Shown here: positions 44,601-55,405 of the stretch, one piece after another | Position numbering within the stretch: position 1 is the first letter of the stretch | Layout of the letters: every line of letters begins with the position of its first letter | Assembly (NCBI GenBank): GCA_023014335.1 | Contig: JAECYW010000005.1 | Coordinates: forward strand, 62,001 to 126,000 | DNA length: 64,000 nt | Reading direction: 5' to 3' | Origin: Galerina marginata | Taxonomy: Eukaryota; Basidiomycota; Agaricomycetes; Agaricales; Galerinaceae | The notes under the pieces: generated by a model | What the model was told of the DNA's origin: nothing | Seen by the model: only the letters and a program-made list of their open reading frames with translations | Database searches by the model: none | Translations under genes and position numbers: made by a program

Positions 44601-45688
44601 CGAACCTTATTCCCAAATACCCGTGGCAACGGATAACTGTCGACCTGATAACCGAACTACCTATTAGCTTGGGTTACGATGCAATCATGGTTGTGGTTGA
44701 TAGACTCACCAAAATGATTCGCATAATTCCCACCTACACTTCCCTCACGTCCGAAGGTGCTGCGCGACTTTACAGAGATTTCGTCTGGAAGGACTTCGGA
44801 CTACCTGAATCTGTCATTAGCGACCGAGGAACCATATTTGTCTCCAAGTTCATGGAAGCATTGAATCATTTACTGGGTATCCAAACCAACGTCTCTACTG
44901 CATATCATCCTCAAACCGATGGCCAAACCGAACGCGTTAACCAAGAAGTCGAACAGTACTTGCGCATCTTCGTCAATTACCGACAGGACGATTGGGCAAA
45001 TTGGTTATCCCTAGCAGAATTCAGTTACAACGACAAAATCAACAAAAGCACAGGACATTCACCTTTCATGCTAAACTGGGGGAGGAATCCACGAAAGGGG
45101 GTTGAAGTGAAGAGAGAATCCACAGTAGAGGCGGCGGCAGATTTTGTGAAGAGGATGGAAGAGCTGAGAAAAGAAGCAGAAGCGGCGTTAGAACGAGCAG
45201 CAAGAGACATGAAGACCCACTTTGATCGTAATCACCAAGCGGCACCTGAATTTCACGAAGGCGATGAAGTTCTTTTAGAAGGCGAGAACCTGAAAACGAA
45301 CCGACCGACAAAAAAACTTGAACATCGACGTTTTGGACCATTCAAGATAGAAAAGAAAATCGGACAACGTGCTTACCGCCTTAAACTACCCTCAACATGG
45401 AAAGTCCATCCGGTATTCCATGTCTCCAAACTCTTCCCTTATCATCGAGGAGATCGCCCACACGTCGAACCACCGCCACCCGACCTTATAGATGGAGAAC
45501 CTGAACAAGAAGTTGAAGACATCTTGAATGACCGCATCCGACGAGGGAAAAGGCAATACTTGGTGAAATGGAAAGGTTTCCCGATGGAAGAGAACGAGTG
45601 GTTGACAGAAGAAGATCTCACGCATGCCAAACGAGTTTTGGACCAGTACAAAACTCGTCCTAAAGGAGGGGGTAATGTTAGGAAATGA
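41624..45688 (+). CDS. pol: Pol polyprotein (protease, RT, RNase H, integrase, chromodomain)
   Basis: About 1354 codons are open in the -1 frame to gag, with no ATG needed at the left end. An acidic Lys/Glu-rich lead comes first. The protease carries LLDCGATGCYIDE (DCGA in place of the usual D-S/T-G). The reverse transcriptase has VVIVYMDDILIFTK and the RNase H has VEADSSGYATGATLL and IHTDHKNLQYF. The integrase has the HHCC finger (HHDTYTAGHPG and CDLCQ) and the D,D,E residues in ITVDLIT, VISDRGTIF and QTDGQTERVNQE. The C-terminus is a chromodomain (VEDILNDRIRRGKRQYLVKW). The stop codon lies 13 nt inside the 3' LTR. Confidence 0.96.
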   Translation: MNSCVPSSSTQCISTNTSTPIHDTATLLKATQQEKKSKVKSSSIEDVEDEDEKKMNEKEKAKGSGILEDKGDEDKEDETEKAKTERDVNTEQKEENERADDAKDAKNTSAAAKLLRQLKEMKNKAIYALRKWTSNRRQDEVTIALFQALITAPINDAIRTLEDLRNPLRHVLRGIGSTKASSTIIPAMLQTVDTAMKFTVDCLLDCGATGCYIDESLARQLGLNLEKLAHPIPVYNVDRTPNEGGPIRYVVPLRVKIGDHVESITFAVTNTGPNKIILGHSWLRKHNPNIDWTHAKVLFDRCPRECGMPQLWEEDEDVIGTLVDMHDDDDDDCEDVDDEDTWESEDVDTLEEGERLFVLPEDIDTIRASYTISQHLAEENARVKNLKANTTVPDRYVKDFSPVFEKSSFDTMPPRRKWDHAIELKDDSTPFTSKIYPLARDEQRQLDEFIEEHLQSGRIRPSKSPIASPFFFVKKKDGSLRPVQDYRRLNAGTIKNRYPLPLISEIIDKLRGARYFTKFDIRWGYNNIRIKEGDEWKAAFITNRGLFEPLVMFFGLTNSPATFQTMMNELFSGLITRGVVIVYMDDILIFTKTLEEHRAVTKEVLRILADNNLSLKPEKCEWEKTKVEYLGMVISEDGVEMDTVKVEAVREWPEPQNKRELQQFLGFANYYRRFISHFSTMSYPLNRLTGNQPWKWGGEERKAFKELKMAVTTAPVLAFPTDKDPYRVEADSSGYATGATLLQCQSNVWKPVAFLSRSLSNVERNYEIHDREMLAIMRALEEWRHHLQGAEHTVEIHTDHKNLQYFTTAQKLNRRQARWSLELANYDFVLVHRPGHTMGRADALSRRPDYEKGQDDNDGVVLIQPHHLRRVDVEIEDEGNGLVEKIRHHKEVERVVKQKLLLKEKDWEEREGLILWQDRVYVPPDRTLRETIIRLHHDTYTAGHPGRYKTAELILRSYWWPRIHVDVRRYVESCDLCQRTKTKRSKPQGLLSPNLIPKYPWQRITVDLITELPISLGYDAIMVVVDRLTKMIRIIPTYTSLTSEGAARLYRDFVWKDFGLPESVISDRGTIFVSKFMEALNHLLGIQTNVSTAYHPQTDGQTERVNQEVEQYLRIFVNYRQDDWANWLSLAEFSYNDKINKSTGHSPFMLNWGRNPRKGVEVKRESTVEAAADFVKRMEELRKEAEAALERAARDMKTHFDRNHQAAPEFHEGDEVLLEGENLKTNRPTKKLEHRRFGPFKIEKKIGQRAYRLKLPSTWKVHPVFHVSKLFPYHRGDRPHVEPPPPDLIDGEPEQEVEDILNDRIRRGKRQYLVKWKGFPMEENEWLTEEDLTHAKRVLDQYKTRPKGGGNVRK
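45662..45672 (+). promoter_or_regulatory. Polypurine tract
   Basis: AAAGGAGGGGG lies 3 nt before the 3' LTR and primes plus-strand synthesis in elements of this class. It falls inside the pol reading frame. Confidence 0.8.
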
Positions 45689-45848
45689 TCGGCTTATCTT
45701 ATCTTATCTCGTTTATTCCTCTTTATAGAACTATGTCTTACTCTCGTAGTATATAGCATTCCGTCTCTCGTAGATACACTTTTAGTCTTACGCTGGTCTA
45801 TTCACCGCTATAATATCATTTCGGCCTTTTCCTTCTGCGACGCTGACA
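45676..45848 (+). repeat. 3' LTR
   Basis: Identical by eye to 40049-40221. It is followed by the second copy of the CGGTC target duplication. Confidence 0.95.
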
Positions 45849-48800
45849 CGGTCGGCTCATAGTGTTACTTGATTGATTGTACTTGTATCTCGTTCGAATT
45901 ATGATTTCACGCTGCAATTACTAGCACTCATTAATGCGACGGCGCAAGAAGGTTACAAGCTGGTAGCTGGCATATCTACTGGCCTTTCACGTCAACACTT
46001 CGTGGCATGTACCTCACTCCCCATGATAGCTATTCTCGGCAGCTCTACGTCCTCGGTACGACGATGTCGGTTAGAGGAAGTCACCCGAAATAATTGATTT
46101 AACACTTTATTCTATGGTAGTCATGCTCGGCTCAGGTAGCTATTTATTTCTTCGCTATAAGTAGCTATTTATTTCTTCGTCTATTCAACTGACTACGAAC
46201 TGCATCGCAAAAAAATCCGAGATGCCTAGAAACGAAACACCAAGCAAACGGGGTTTTTTCCCCACTGATTTTTAAGAGTAGGATAGTATTCGAACTCTAG
46301 CCCAGTCGTGCGTCATTACTGTGCTGGTAATATAGGCAGGGGACACAGAAATTGGCGATACGTTGTACAAGTAGAATTTCAGAAAGGCAATAGACTTCGA
46401 AAAGTCTTTGGAGATTGAACCATTTATTTATTGTAAATTGTTCTGGATCCCTCCGTAGCTGACAGCGGCTGATAGAGCTTATTTCGAGCGTACTGGAGCC
46501 CAGCTGCCCAGGGAAATAAACGGATGTAAGAGGCTACGCGGCGCGGCGCCTCATCTTATCTTATCCGATATTCCTCATATGGGCTTATTTGGTTCTTACG
46601 CGTGAAGCAAATACCTCATTTCGGACAGCCAAATCTCGCCAGCCTGTCGAGTTATCATGCACGTCGACAACCCACAAGGCGCCTTTCTTTATTCCCAACT
46701 ATACATGGGGTCATTAATCATTATGACTCATAACGTCCTAAACCTACCTCGGTCGTAACTCAGATCGTATCAAAAGTCGAGGTCTTCCACGCCATCGTTC
46801 GCTTGGCATTTTCGTCACGCAAGCTTTTCTGAGTATGGGTGGTGGGTACGCGTCAAGTGTGAGCTATGAGGGATGCAAAATTCTCATTATAGTCATTTTT
46901 TCCTTATTTTAGCGTCGCTTTACTCTCAGTTTCCCATGTTGGAACTGATCGTGATTGCAACTACGTAGGTCACCTTTCGTTGACAGGACTCTCCGATGGT
47001 ACAAGACCGCTTCCTTTACTTCAAGTTCAACACAGGCTCTGGCCCTCTTCGTTCTCCCGCCCCTCCGAAACCCGTTTCCACCCATACTCTGATTCGCTGC
47101 CATCGTTTGTCTTCGCGCAAAGCACATGTTGACTTCCCCGTACCTCGATAATCTATTTTGGATCCGCTTCTCTCTTCTTTTTAGGCCTAGAGTCCACGTC
47201 GGGCAACCATACTGAGGTTCATCACTGGTGTCCTGTTTGGGTTGGCGGGTTGGAGTCGCACCTGGGAGCTTGCGATGGACGAGCTCGGTGTTGAGCTGGA
47301 TGAATGCAGGAGAGAGGAGAAGGAGCGGCGCCGTCGACGTCCGTGCTCCGCGTACACCGTGCGCTGGCTAATGGGGTGTTGACCCTTCTCCCGCTGGTGG
47401 TGGTTGACCGTCGGGGATGGAGACAAGGATTACTCGGTGCTGATGCCTGAGGCCAGACGTAGCCCGCAGCTGCAAAATCGTTCCCCATCCCGCTTTCCGA
47501 CTCGCCCTCCGCCCTCAACTTCTTCTGTGAAACACAGCAGCGACCACGAATCAACCATCGTACAGTCGCCAGGCCTAGTTCAGCAGCCACCCGACGACGG
47601 CTATCTCCTCTTCGACATCATCTGTCGGTTCATTGCTACCCTCGCGTTATTGCGACTGCCCGCGCCGCGCCGCCACTCCTGCTCCTGCTCCACATCGTTC
47701 TCCGCGATGCCGCCCTTCCTCTTCCTTGATGGAGCCAGCATTACCAGCAACACCCCAGCGGGCGTCGTCATCGTTATCGTCACCTCCCCGCACTCGATAT
47801 ACCGTACGCTCACGAGTGCTCGTTTTCTTGACCATTTGGTGCTATGCAGCGTGAGGCAGGGGCAGCGGATGAGGCAGGGGATTTCAAACGATGACGAGGA
47901 CGGCTCCGATTGATCCTTGTACATCTCCGATTGATCCTTGTACACGCCTCCATATTCGTCGACATCTGGTTCTCGAATCCCTCCCTCTCTTAAAGCTTTC
48001 GTTTTCTTGAAACTTCAGCTTGCTTGTTCTTTCATACGCCGCGGACTATCCACGCTCCATAAAGTGATTGCCAAGCTCGAGAACCGCGTCTTCTGACTCC
48101 GAAGTGATCTATGTCAATGTCGATTAGGGTATGGGGAATTGGCATTTGGGCATCTTGCGTGGAGACGCTCGTGAGCACGAACGAGTGTTAACGAGGAGGA
48201 TGAGAAGAAATTTAATCAGGACTGGGCGGCGTATCTCAAGCTGGGCCAGTACGTTTTTACTCGTTGTCTTGCTGTTGATCCAAATGCTAATTGAATTGTT
48301 TGCGTAGACACGAAAATGCTGAACACGATCGTTCCACTATTCTTGAGCTGAGTAAAAAATAACGTGAAAGTGCTGTGCAGACGCGGCAACTTCAAGAAGG
48401 CGAGGGTCGGTATGAGGAAGTTGTTGGAAACGCAGCAAGGTCGGAAGTTTTTTCCCCTAACGAAAGGCCTTAAGCTTACAAAATGGCAGCATAGATACCT
48501 GAAGATGCGATGGGGGGATGATATGTTTCGATTTCGGTCTTAACTTATAAGTGGAAATGGTCACAAGTCATTACTCTGGACGACAAGGAAAGTGTTCCGT
48601 CGATTAAAACGGGTGAAAGGAAGCCAAATAAAAAAAAGATCATCTGACTCTATCGCAAAACGGGAGACTGAAACACCATTCTGCGAAATATCGTCGAAGG
48701 AGTCAGAATAGCGGTGACAACATAGGGCATTCTAGTGGCGCTGGCGAGTCGGCGAAGGTGCGGGTTGCTCAAGGATGAACCTGTAAACCCAGTTGTTGTC

Positions 48801-49041
48801 GAAGGAACTGTATTTCTCGAAATTGTCAAGATGCGCACTGGTGGAGCTAACAAGCCACCAGACTCCAGTTGGACAAACTTCCGTGCCGTTTTTCCTCATG
48901 GGGACGTTATTCTGTTCCTTGAATTACCATTTGTGGCTGGCCTTCGTAGACTCGTTTACAGCCGATAATTTACGCGTACAGCGGCACGCACAAACCTGTA
49001 AGATATTTATATCACCACTTACGTCCTTCGTCACTTGAATC
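45849..49041. other. Gene-poor region
   Basis: A 19-bp direct duplication, GTAGCTATTTATTTCTTCG, is near 46136-46178, and a 19-bp one, TCCGATTGATCCTTGTACA, is near 47906-47944. A GC-rich stretch at 47200-47900 yields long overlapping frames on both strands with skewed composition and no domains, so I do not call them. Confidence 0.4.
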
Positions 49042-50038
49042 ATGCCCCCTTTCGCTCTAGTCAAAGCATCTAATGATGGCTACTGCCCTTCCTATGTCCC
49101 CGTCGTTGTCGTCTTCGGTGGTACCTCCGGAATCGGGAAGGCGATGACCAAACGTCTATCAGAGCAACTCGACGGTCGGGTACACATTATCGTAGTAGGA
49201 AGAAACAAGGCCGCGGCGGATGCTCTCGTTGCCTCTCTCCCAAAACCAACCGGTTCACAGCAGGAAATTGAACGTTGCGGCTACGAGTTCATATCATGCG
49301 ATATTTCGTTGATGAAGAATGTCCATCATGCCGCCGATGATATCGCTAGACGATGCCCCAAGATCAATTACCTGATCCTGGCGTCGGGCAAACCAATCTT
49401 TGGCAAGATGGAAGAGACAGAAGAAGGGCTTAATTCCCAGCTGGCGCTTCGGTACTACTGGAAGTTTGCCGTTACCAACGATCTACTTTTGAACCTTCGA
49501 GCTGCAAAGGACATTGGGCAGGCTGCGGGAGTCTTCGTGATTTTGGGAAACGGGATGGGACCTAAGATCAACTTTGATGACCTTGGAGTGAAGAAGTACC
49601 ATCAATACGGAGTTGGACCAATATGGAGAGGTGTATCTTATGGGGATCTCATGTTAGCCGTAAGTTTTTGCATTCTGAACCTTTCCAGTCAACTGGAAGT
49701 ATTGTTTTTAGATGTACGCGGAACGGGAGCCTGACATCGCGTTTACTCACATGTACCCCGGAATGGTGGACACTGAGGGCAATTCACCGAGCACAGTTTC
49801 GTCTTGGATTGCCAAGTTGCTCCTGCTACTGCTTCGACCGCTTGCAGTGCTGTTCTTCATAAAGGTCGATGTTAGCGCCGAAAACATGATTTTTGGGCTG
49901 TTGAATGGGGAGCGAGGTTTTTACCAACGGAATACCGTCGCAGACAATATCGGCCCTCGGAATGTTTCGTATTCCGAGTCTGATAGACAAGCGTTTTGGG
50001 AACATTCGCTCAGTGCAACACGATCCGTGCCTCGATAA
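49042..50038 (+). CDS. SDR-fold (short-chain dehydrogenase-like) protein
   Basis: Exons 49042-49659 and 49712-50038 splice in phase 0 to 314 residues. The N-terminal Rossmann motif VVVFGGTSGIGKAMTKRLSE (residues about 22-41) should bind NAD(P)H. VVGRN and FISCDIS follow at the expected spacing, as does YLILASGKP in place of NNAG. At the catalytic position GVSYGDLMLAMYAERE has the serine and tyrosine, but the lysine four residues on is Met. Classical oxidoreductase chemistry is therefore uncertain. A hydrophobic piece (WIAKLLLLLLRPLAVLFFI) near the C-terminus may contact membranes. The substrate is unknown. Confidence 0.85.
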
Positions 50039-51237
50039 ACCGATAATCATGCTATGCTAAGCTTTTCCCCCCTTTCTTTCGATCCAAGCACAGCGTTGGG
50101 GCGAACACTATTCAGGGTAGAGACAATATCCCCTTCTTTATTGCAATCAACTGAGTTAGTAATAATGAATAGCGAGGAATCTGTGTCGACTTTCGTCAGC
50201 GTCATCCTCCTCGCCATCATCGGCCTTGTTGGTATAAACATCAAAGTCCACGTACTCAGCGTCTCCTTTCTTGACTTTGGCGTTTCAGCGACCAATCTCG
50301 CCGACGACTATTCGCACCACATCATCAGATTCAATCATGGCTTCAAATAATCAGGAAGCACGAGCGACTGAATGAGCCTCCTACTTCAATGCTTTCTCCC
50401 TTTCTCGATTTCTAAACCCCTGCCTACCTGTTCGGAAGATGAAATTGGGGTTTATTTGACCTTTGCACTTCAGGCTCGTTGTATCACCGAGTAGTTACTA
50501 TAGTAAGTAGTTCTCTTTTGAATTGTATCTATCAACCTCATAACGGAACGAAATGCGAAAACGGATGGCATTCGATAAGATTCTAGGTTCGATGAAAGCT
50601 GCTGATATTTCCTAGAGACCAAAACAACATAGCAGAGAACAACTTAGGTTCATCTTTGGACGAGCTCTTCATTAGTGGAAGACCTGCCTCTGAGGATGAA
50701 GTTTTATCTCTTCTTTCATGGTCGATCGACAAATATACATTCGTGATTTCATTGACAACGTGTAAGTGTAATGGGAGTTACGATATACCACTCTTTTAAC
50801 TAGCATTTATACATATCCACGGGTATAGCCATTTAATCGTAGGCTGAAATGGCACGGTCGATAGCAGCGGGCTGGAGAAAACGTGACTTGGACTCGCTCT
50901 GTCAAGTAATCCTGCAAAAAATGTATGCATATGAGCCCTCGAACGGCCGGTAGGTGGATTACAAATTTAAATGATCTTACTTACTGGTGCGGCTGCGATG
51001 AAGGCGTCTGCAAGCTCGGCCACACTTAGACTAGCCTTGAAGTTGTTCAAATGGTACTGCACGTTTCGTTTCCCGATAACCCAGTCTCGAATCTAAATGT
51101 CGGTCCACGGTGGCGACGTGGCGCCGAGAGCGTCCTGCAACCCGCTGGACACGCGTGAAAGATCAGTCAAAAGTAAAAAGAAACCAATAAAAGTACACAC
51201 ACTCTCATTTCCGCAGCCGCCAGCCTCACTCCATCTC
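50039..51237. other. Intergenic region with a coding-like fragment
   Basis: On the minus strand near 50300-50170 a stretch reads KKGDAEYVDFDVYTNKADDG and continues acidic to a stop, preceded by an ATG-initiated piece that ends in an in-frame stop. It may be two exons or a remnant of a gene I cannot identify. Nothing else is evident. Confidence 0.35.
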
Positions 51238-52898
51238 TCAATGATCCACCTTCCTCATCCTCATCTCCCACATCCCCTTCGCCCCCCTCCCAAGCCCCTC
51301 AAACACAACCCGCCTCCCAAAAAAATCAACCTGCAAAATCCCCCTCATCACCAACCCCCTATCCCCCCCCACCCTCTCCCGAAACGCCTCCCCCACCACC
51401 TTCCTCTCCCCCTCCCCAAGCTCCTCATTCCAAAAATGCCTCCCATGTATCGGCACATGCAGCTGCGCCGTCACCTGCGCCAACACGTCGCCGACCGTCA
51501 CCCCGTTCGGCTGGGACTGGTGGACGTCGACGTACCACGGGAAGCGCGGGTGGTAGAGCCGCATGAAGGCGCAGGTGGGTTGGAGCGCGAGCTGGGCGAA
51601 GTCGATGGGGTTCGGGGGGCGGCGGAGGTTGAGGAACTCGATGGAGGATTGGGAGAAGGGGGATGTGCGGGTGTCGTAGGAGATGGGGGGGTGCGCGGGG
51701 TCGTACGTGAGGAGTGGGTGGAGGGCGCGTCGGATGGGGTCGTTGTATTCTGTGGAATGGTGTGAGTGTGGATAGGTGAAGGGAATGGGATGGAAGGATG
51801 AGTTTACCTCTGACTGTTGACCTGTTCCCGCCTAGTTTCGGGATGTATGCTGCGATCCCTGGTTTTACTGAGAAATCAGGCCTCCAATCGCGTGGCCTCC
51901 TCGCGAGGTTGTGTTCATCGAACTGATCGCCCTGCGCATATGCAGGCGTCGAAGGCCCGCTCGCCCCGCCGAACCCGCCGCCATACCATCCAGGAAACGC
52001 ACCCGCACCACCCGCCGAGTTTCCCCATGACGCCGACCGGTGCAGTGATGAACTACGGGAAGGAGGCTCGTGCGAGTTCGAGCGGCGCATGGAGGAGGAA
52101 CGTTGCATGTAAGTGTCGTCCTCGTAGTCGTAGCTTCTGTGCTTGTGATCACTCTTCCGCTTCTTCTTCTTCTCCTTATACTGCCCCAGCACAATCCAAC
52201 CCCCATCACCCCAAACAGGCGCAGCTCCCCCAGCACCCCACCCAGCCGTTACCCCGCCTCCTCCCCATCCAGCCGTCCCACCCCCTCCCCACCCACCCTT
52301 AATCGGCTGCCCAACCGACGACTCAAACGGCGTACCAGGAGCCTGCGCAGGATACGGCGTCGCAGGCCCCGATCCACCAGGCCCAGGCGCATACCCAGGG
52401 AACGGGTTATACCCGCCCCCACCACCACCACCGCCACCAGGCGTTTGCGGCCCCCACGGACTGGTAGGCGTCTGTGCACCCCACGGCGAATACGAGTTCG
52501 CAGCGGGCGGAGGAGCGGGACCCCATACAGGCGTGCCTGCGGGCGGGTAGTTCCCGTACGTCCATCCTGGGGCGCTGTTTGGCGGGCCAGAGGGAGAGGT
52601 AGGCCAATCACCTGGAAGTTGTTGAGGTGCGGAAGGATAGGGCGTTCCGTGCGGCGGGACCCAGGACGAGCTGCGGGTTTTGGTTCCGTTAGTTTAGCCT
52701 CCGCGGATGTAAAACAGATTCGAAATGGGAGACGTACCTGGACTGATAGCCTCCTCCTCCTCCACCTCCTCTCGCTCCAGGGAATGGGTCGAAAACACCT
52801 GGATGGCCGCCGTTCGACGCGCCGTGAGGGGGTGGGATGAACGATGGATGTGCGTCCACCAACGGTGGCGGGCCCGAATCCATCTCTGGCGTGAACAT
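51238..52898 (-). CDS. Pro/Gly-rich protein with C-terminal DUF6699-like domain
   Basis: Exons 52898-52738, 52670-51808 and 51749-51238 give 511 residues. Residues 1-280 are Pro/Gly/Ser/Trp-rich and low-complexity (TPTSPWGPQTPGGGGGGG and similar). A basic patch follows (YKEKKKKRKSDHKHRS) and a Ser/Arg-rich stretch (RSSSMRRSNSHEPPSRSSS). The last 180 residues form an ordered domain with YDTRTSPF, FMRLYHPRFPWYVDV, GVTVGDVLAQVTAQLHVPI and a charged helix. This pattern is typical of the basidiomycete DUF6699 family, whose function is unknown. Exon 1 and the promoter recur at 60666-61408. Confidence 0.82.
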
Positions 52899-53463
52899 TC
52901 TGCGATCTAAACGGTTGAAGAGAACAAAGTAGGTCCTCTGGAAAGTCGGAAAGTAGTGTGGCGGTGTCCTTGGAACCGAGTGAACAGGAAATGCAGAAGA
53001 TTCGTCACTGGGACAACAAAAGCATATAATAAGAGATTTTCAACACCGCCAAACGTGGATCGACTCACAAAGCGCTGGCTATCCAGGAGCACTGCTCCTA
53101 GAAACTGGCTGACGGGCGTAGATTTGGCGGAAGACAGGGAGTTGGTCGGCCAAATTGGAATCAGATCAGCAACGTCGTTGTTTGCGTTTGTTAGAAATCA
53201 CCGCCTTTGCACTGCCGAACTCTGCCCGACGTCTGTCCCATGTCAGCGTGAATTCTGGGCTTCTTCGCCTCTATTCTCGTCTGGTTTGGCTGTACTCGGA
53301 TGACGAAAGGGGCCTGGGTCCTTGGGTACAGATATATTTAATTAATCGCTGAATCAACGCTGAATGTTGAGGTAAGGATTTGCTTTGCCCCCGTGCTCAC
53401 CACAACGCCTCGCTAGTTCTGCGTAAATCTTATAATTAAAGCACAGAATCCGAGAGCGCGGGA
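52694..53463. repeat. Segment duplicated at 60666-61408 (source copy)
   Basis: It covers exon 1 of the DUF6699 gene, its donor and about 560 bp upstream. The partner matches nearly throughout, including GCTGGCTATCCAGGAGCAC and TACAGATATATTTAATTAA. Confidence 0.85.
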
Positions 53464-53620
53464 TTTCGCCAATCATTGGATTTAAAATATCTAGCATAAT
53501 TCAGGCCGTGTACACTTTTATTCCATAGAAAGGATCGAAAGCGGTCTACAATTCCAAAGCTCGCGGACGTATCAAAATCAAACACAAATCATGCACCTGG
53601 CAAAGCCTCAAGATCAGTGC
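53464..53620. other. Short intergenic stretch
   Basis: Between the duplicated promoter and the stop of the next minus-strand gene. Nothing recognised. Confidence 0.4.
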
Positions 53621-54724
53621 TTTTAAGCCTGAGCGACCGACAGGGCATAGGTGCTCAATGTTTCTTGCAAAGCAAAATAGACATTCTGCAGACTCCTCAT
53701 GCGAAGACGAGTAAACTGAAGACAGATTAGCTGTCTGAAGAAAAATATTAGACTGTTAGACTTACGTCCGCCTCCAGTTCATCGTCGTCAGTGTTTCCCT
53801 TCGATACAGCTGGTTTGTTCACTTTCACCAACCCCTCCCTGAGTTTAATAGCGTAATTGTACCACGATTCTCCAAGCTATTGCAACAAATGTAAGTTTTA
53901 TAATTTGAAAGTAGGCAAGAATATTAACTCACGAATTTCGCCGGTCTGGAGAATTAGCACGCCACATTAGCATGGCCTATGAGGCATCAAAAAAAGCAAA
54001 GAAGTACGAACTCTCTTATCTCTTCTACAAGCTTGTGGATATCCCCATCGAGGATTTTAAGCTGCTCCTTGACATTGGAAGCCTGGCTGGGAATAATATC
54101 ATGCAGCTTCTCTTGAAATGCGGCGACATCTTCACGAAGCCTCGAGAACCGATTGACGTTATTGTTTCCTGTCCTGTAAAATTCCTCGAGTCCCTACAGA
54201 ACAATGTAAGGCTACTGCATGGTTGTTGAAATAAAATGGAACGAACAACGATGTATTCGTCAAACTTAATTTGTTTATTTCCAGCTGAAGCGGTTGATGG
54301 CAAAAACACGTCCAAAAGATCTGCACAGAACAATTGAATCACGCTTCAAAAATATTCGGTAGAAACCAACCTTGAATTTTATCGTTAAGCACGGTAGCGT
54401 TTTCTTGAGATTTGTTCATGAGAAAGGTGTATTCCTGACATCGAGTGAGACAGGGAGTTAGAATCGGCATTAACCACATCTCAAGCAACTTACCTCATGC
54501 AGTGACTGCCATTCCGGAGCAAGCCTGATCACTTGGCCATTCCCGTCGAGGACAACCCCAAGGCCGTCAAAAATCTTGACACATGCGTGGACTTTTGCGA
54601 AGTTGGCCTCGATCGCCACTATATGCTTTCCCATCGTCTCGAGCCGACGGAGGTCCGACGCATTCAGCTGATTCGCAATGGTGTCATGGACCTCCTTCAG
54701 CTGATTTTTCCTAGTCTCGCTCAT
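53621..54724 (-). CDS. Predicted helical protein, paralogue 1 (inverted pair)
   Basis: Exons 54724-54494 and 54434-54371 are clear, then further exons run to the stop at 53621. Readable parts are LKEVHDTIANQLNASDLRRL, FDGLGVVLDGNGQVIRLAPE, SRLREDVAAFQEKLHDIIPS, and a tail of VYFALQETLSTYALSVAQA. Charged, leucine-spaced segments suggest long helices; no signal peptide is seen. The small 13-nt exon near 53950 does not join in frame to the next exon with the splice sites I chose, so that junction is unresolved. Compared with paralogue 2 the N-terminus lacks about 13 residues after MS. The family is unknown to me. Confidence 0.62.
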
Positions 54725-55405
54725 AATGATTTTCGAGTAATCAAACGGGTGTTGTGAACGGAAGAGAAGAGGGATTTTCTGGTAGGTTTGAAGTAAACGA
54801 CCACGATTATATACAGAGAGGCTGACTAAAATGAGAGGATTAATGTTAAACGTTAATGGCCCTCAGAACGACTTGAAAATGGTATCTCGAGGAATTGACA
54901 GATGCTGGAATTCATTGTCGTCTACGATGCAAAGTACTGACAAAAAATAGCCATCTCGTATTGATCCCTTAATAAATAATGAGGTCCCGAATAGAAATGT
55001 TCCTGTGCCAGTGGTCCTGCTCCACGGAAGCACTGCCTGATAGAAACTCACGAAGAGCTGACGGGAGGCTCGTGTACGTCAATGATTCATTTGGGGTAGA
55101 CTTCAAAGGTGAAGATGGTCATTGGATCAAGTGAGGCATGAGCGTCTAAGTTTCTCTCTGGCCAGTATTGGGCATGCAAGCGAGATGTATTTTGAAAAAA
55201 TGCAATTTGTACGTCGCAATTATAATGACGCCTTTCTGTGCACATCCCCAACACGGCAGAATTCCAGCCATCCTTCGTACGTGTAGAGCCAAATCAGCAT
55301 ATTTGGAGTAATATCCGTGGCTTCGGAACCGAACTAAGGCACTAAAAATTCAGCTGTACATATCTTTTTCATGAAATACCGAGTAGCACGTTCTATAAAT
55401 CCAGA
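54725..55405. other. Intergenic region
   Basis: Upstream space of the minus-strand helical gene, up to the MITE. Parts near 54900-55060 resemble 57250-57400 in reverse orientation, so the inverted duplication includes upstream DNA. Confidence 0.4.

Larger units (their letters stand above)
40049..45848 (+). mobile_element. Complete Ty3/gypsy LTR retrotransposon (chromovirus, Tf1/sushi-like)
   Basis: The element is 5.8 kb with identical 173-bp LTRs. The 5-bp target duplication CGGTC occurs at 40044-40048 and 45849-45853. Gag and pol are both open. The pol order is protease, reverse transcriptase, RNase H, integrase, chromodomain, which is the Ty3/gypsy (Metaviridae) chromovirus arrangement. 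Identical LTRs imply a very recent insertion. Confidence 0.97.

Noticed and set aside
47187..47945. Overlapping open frames on both strands in a GC-rich stretch.
   Set aside because: Several frames are open at once because stops are rare in this composition; none shows domain or exon continuity.
53972..54229. Plus-strand open frame opposite the helical gene.
   Set aside because: It lies antisense to exons that have a paralogue in the opposite orientation at 58.1-58.3 kb; the minus strand is the coding one.
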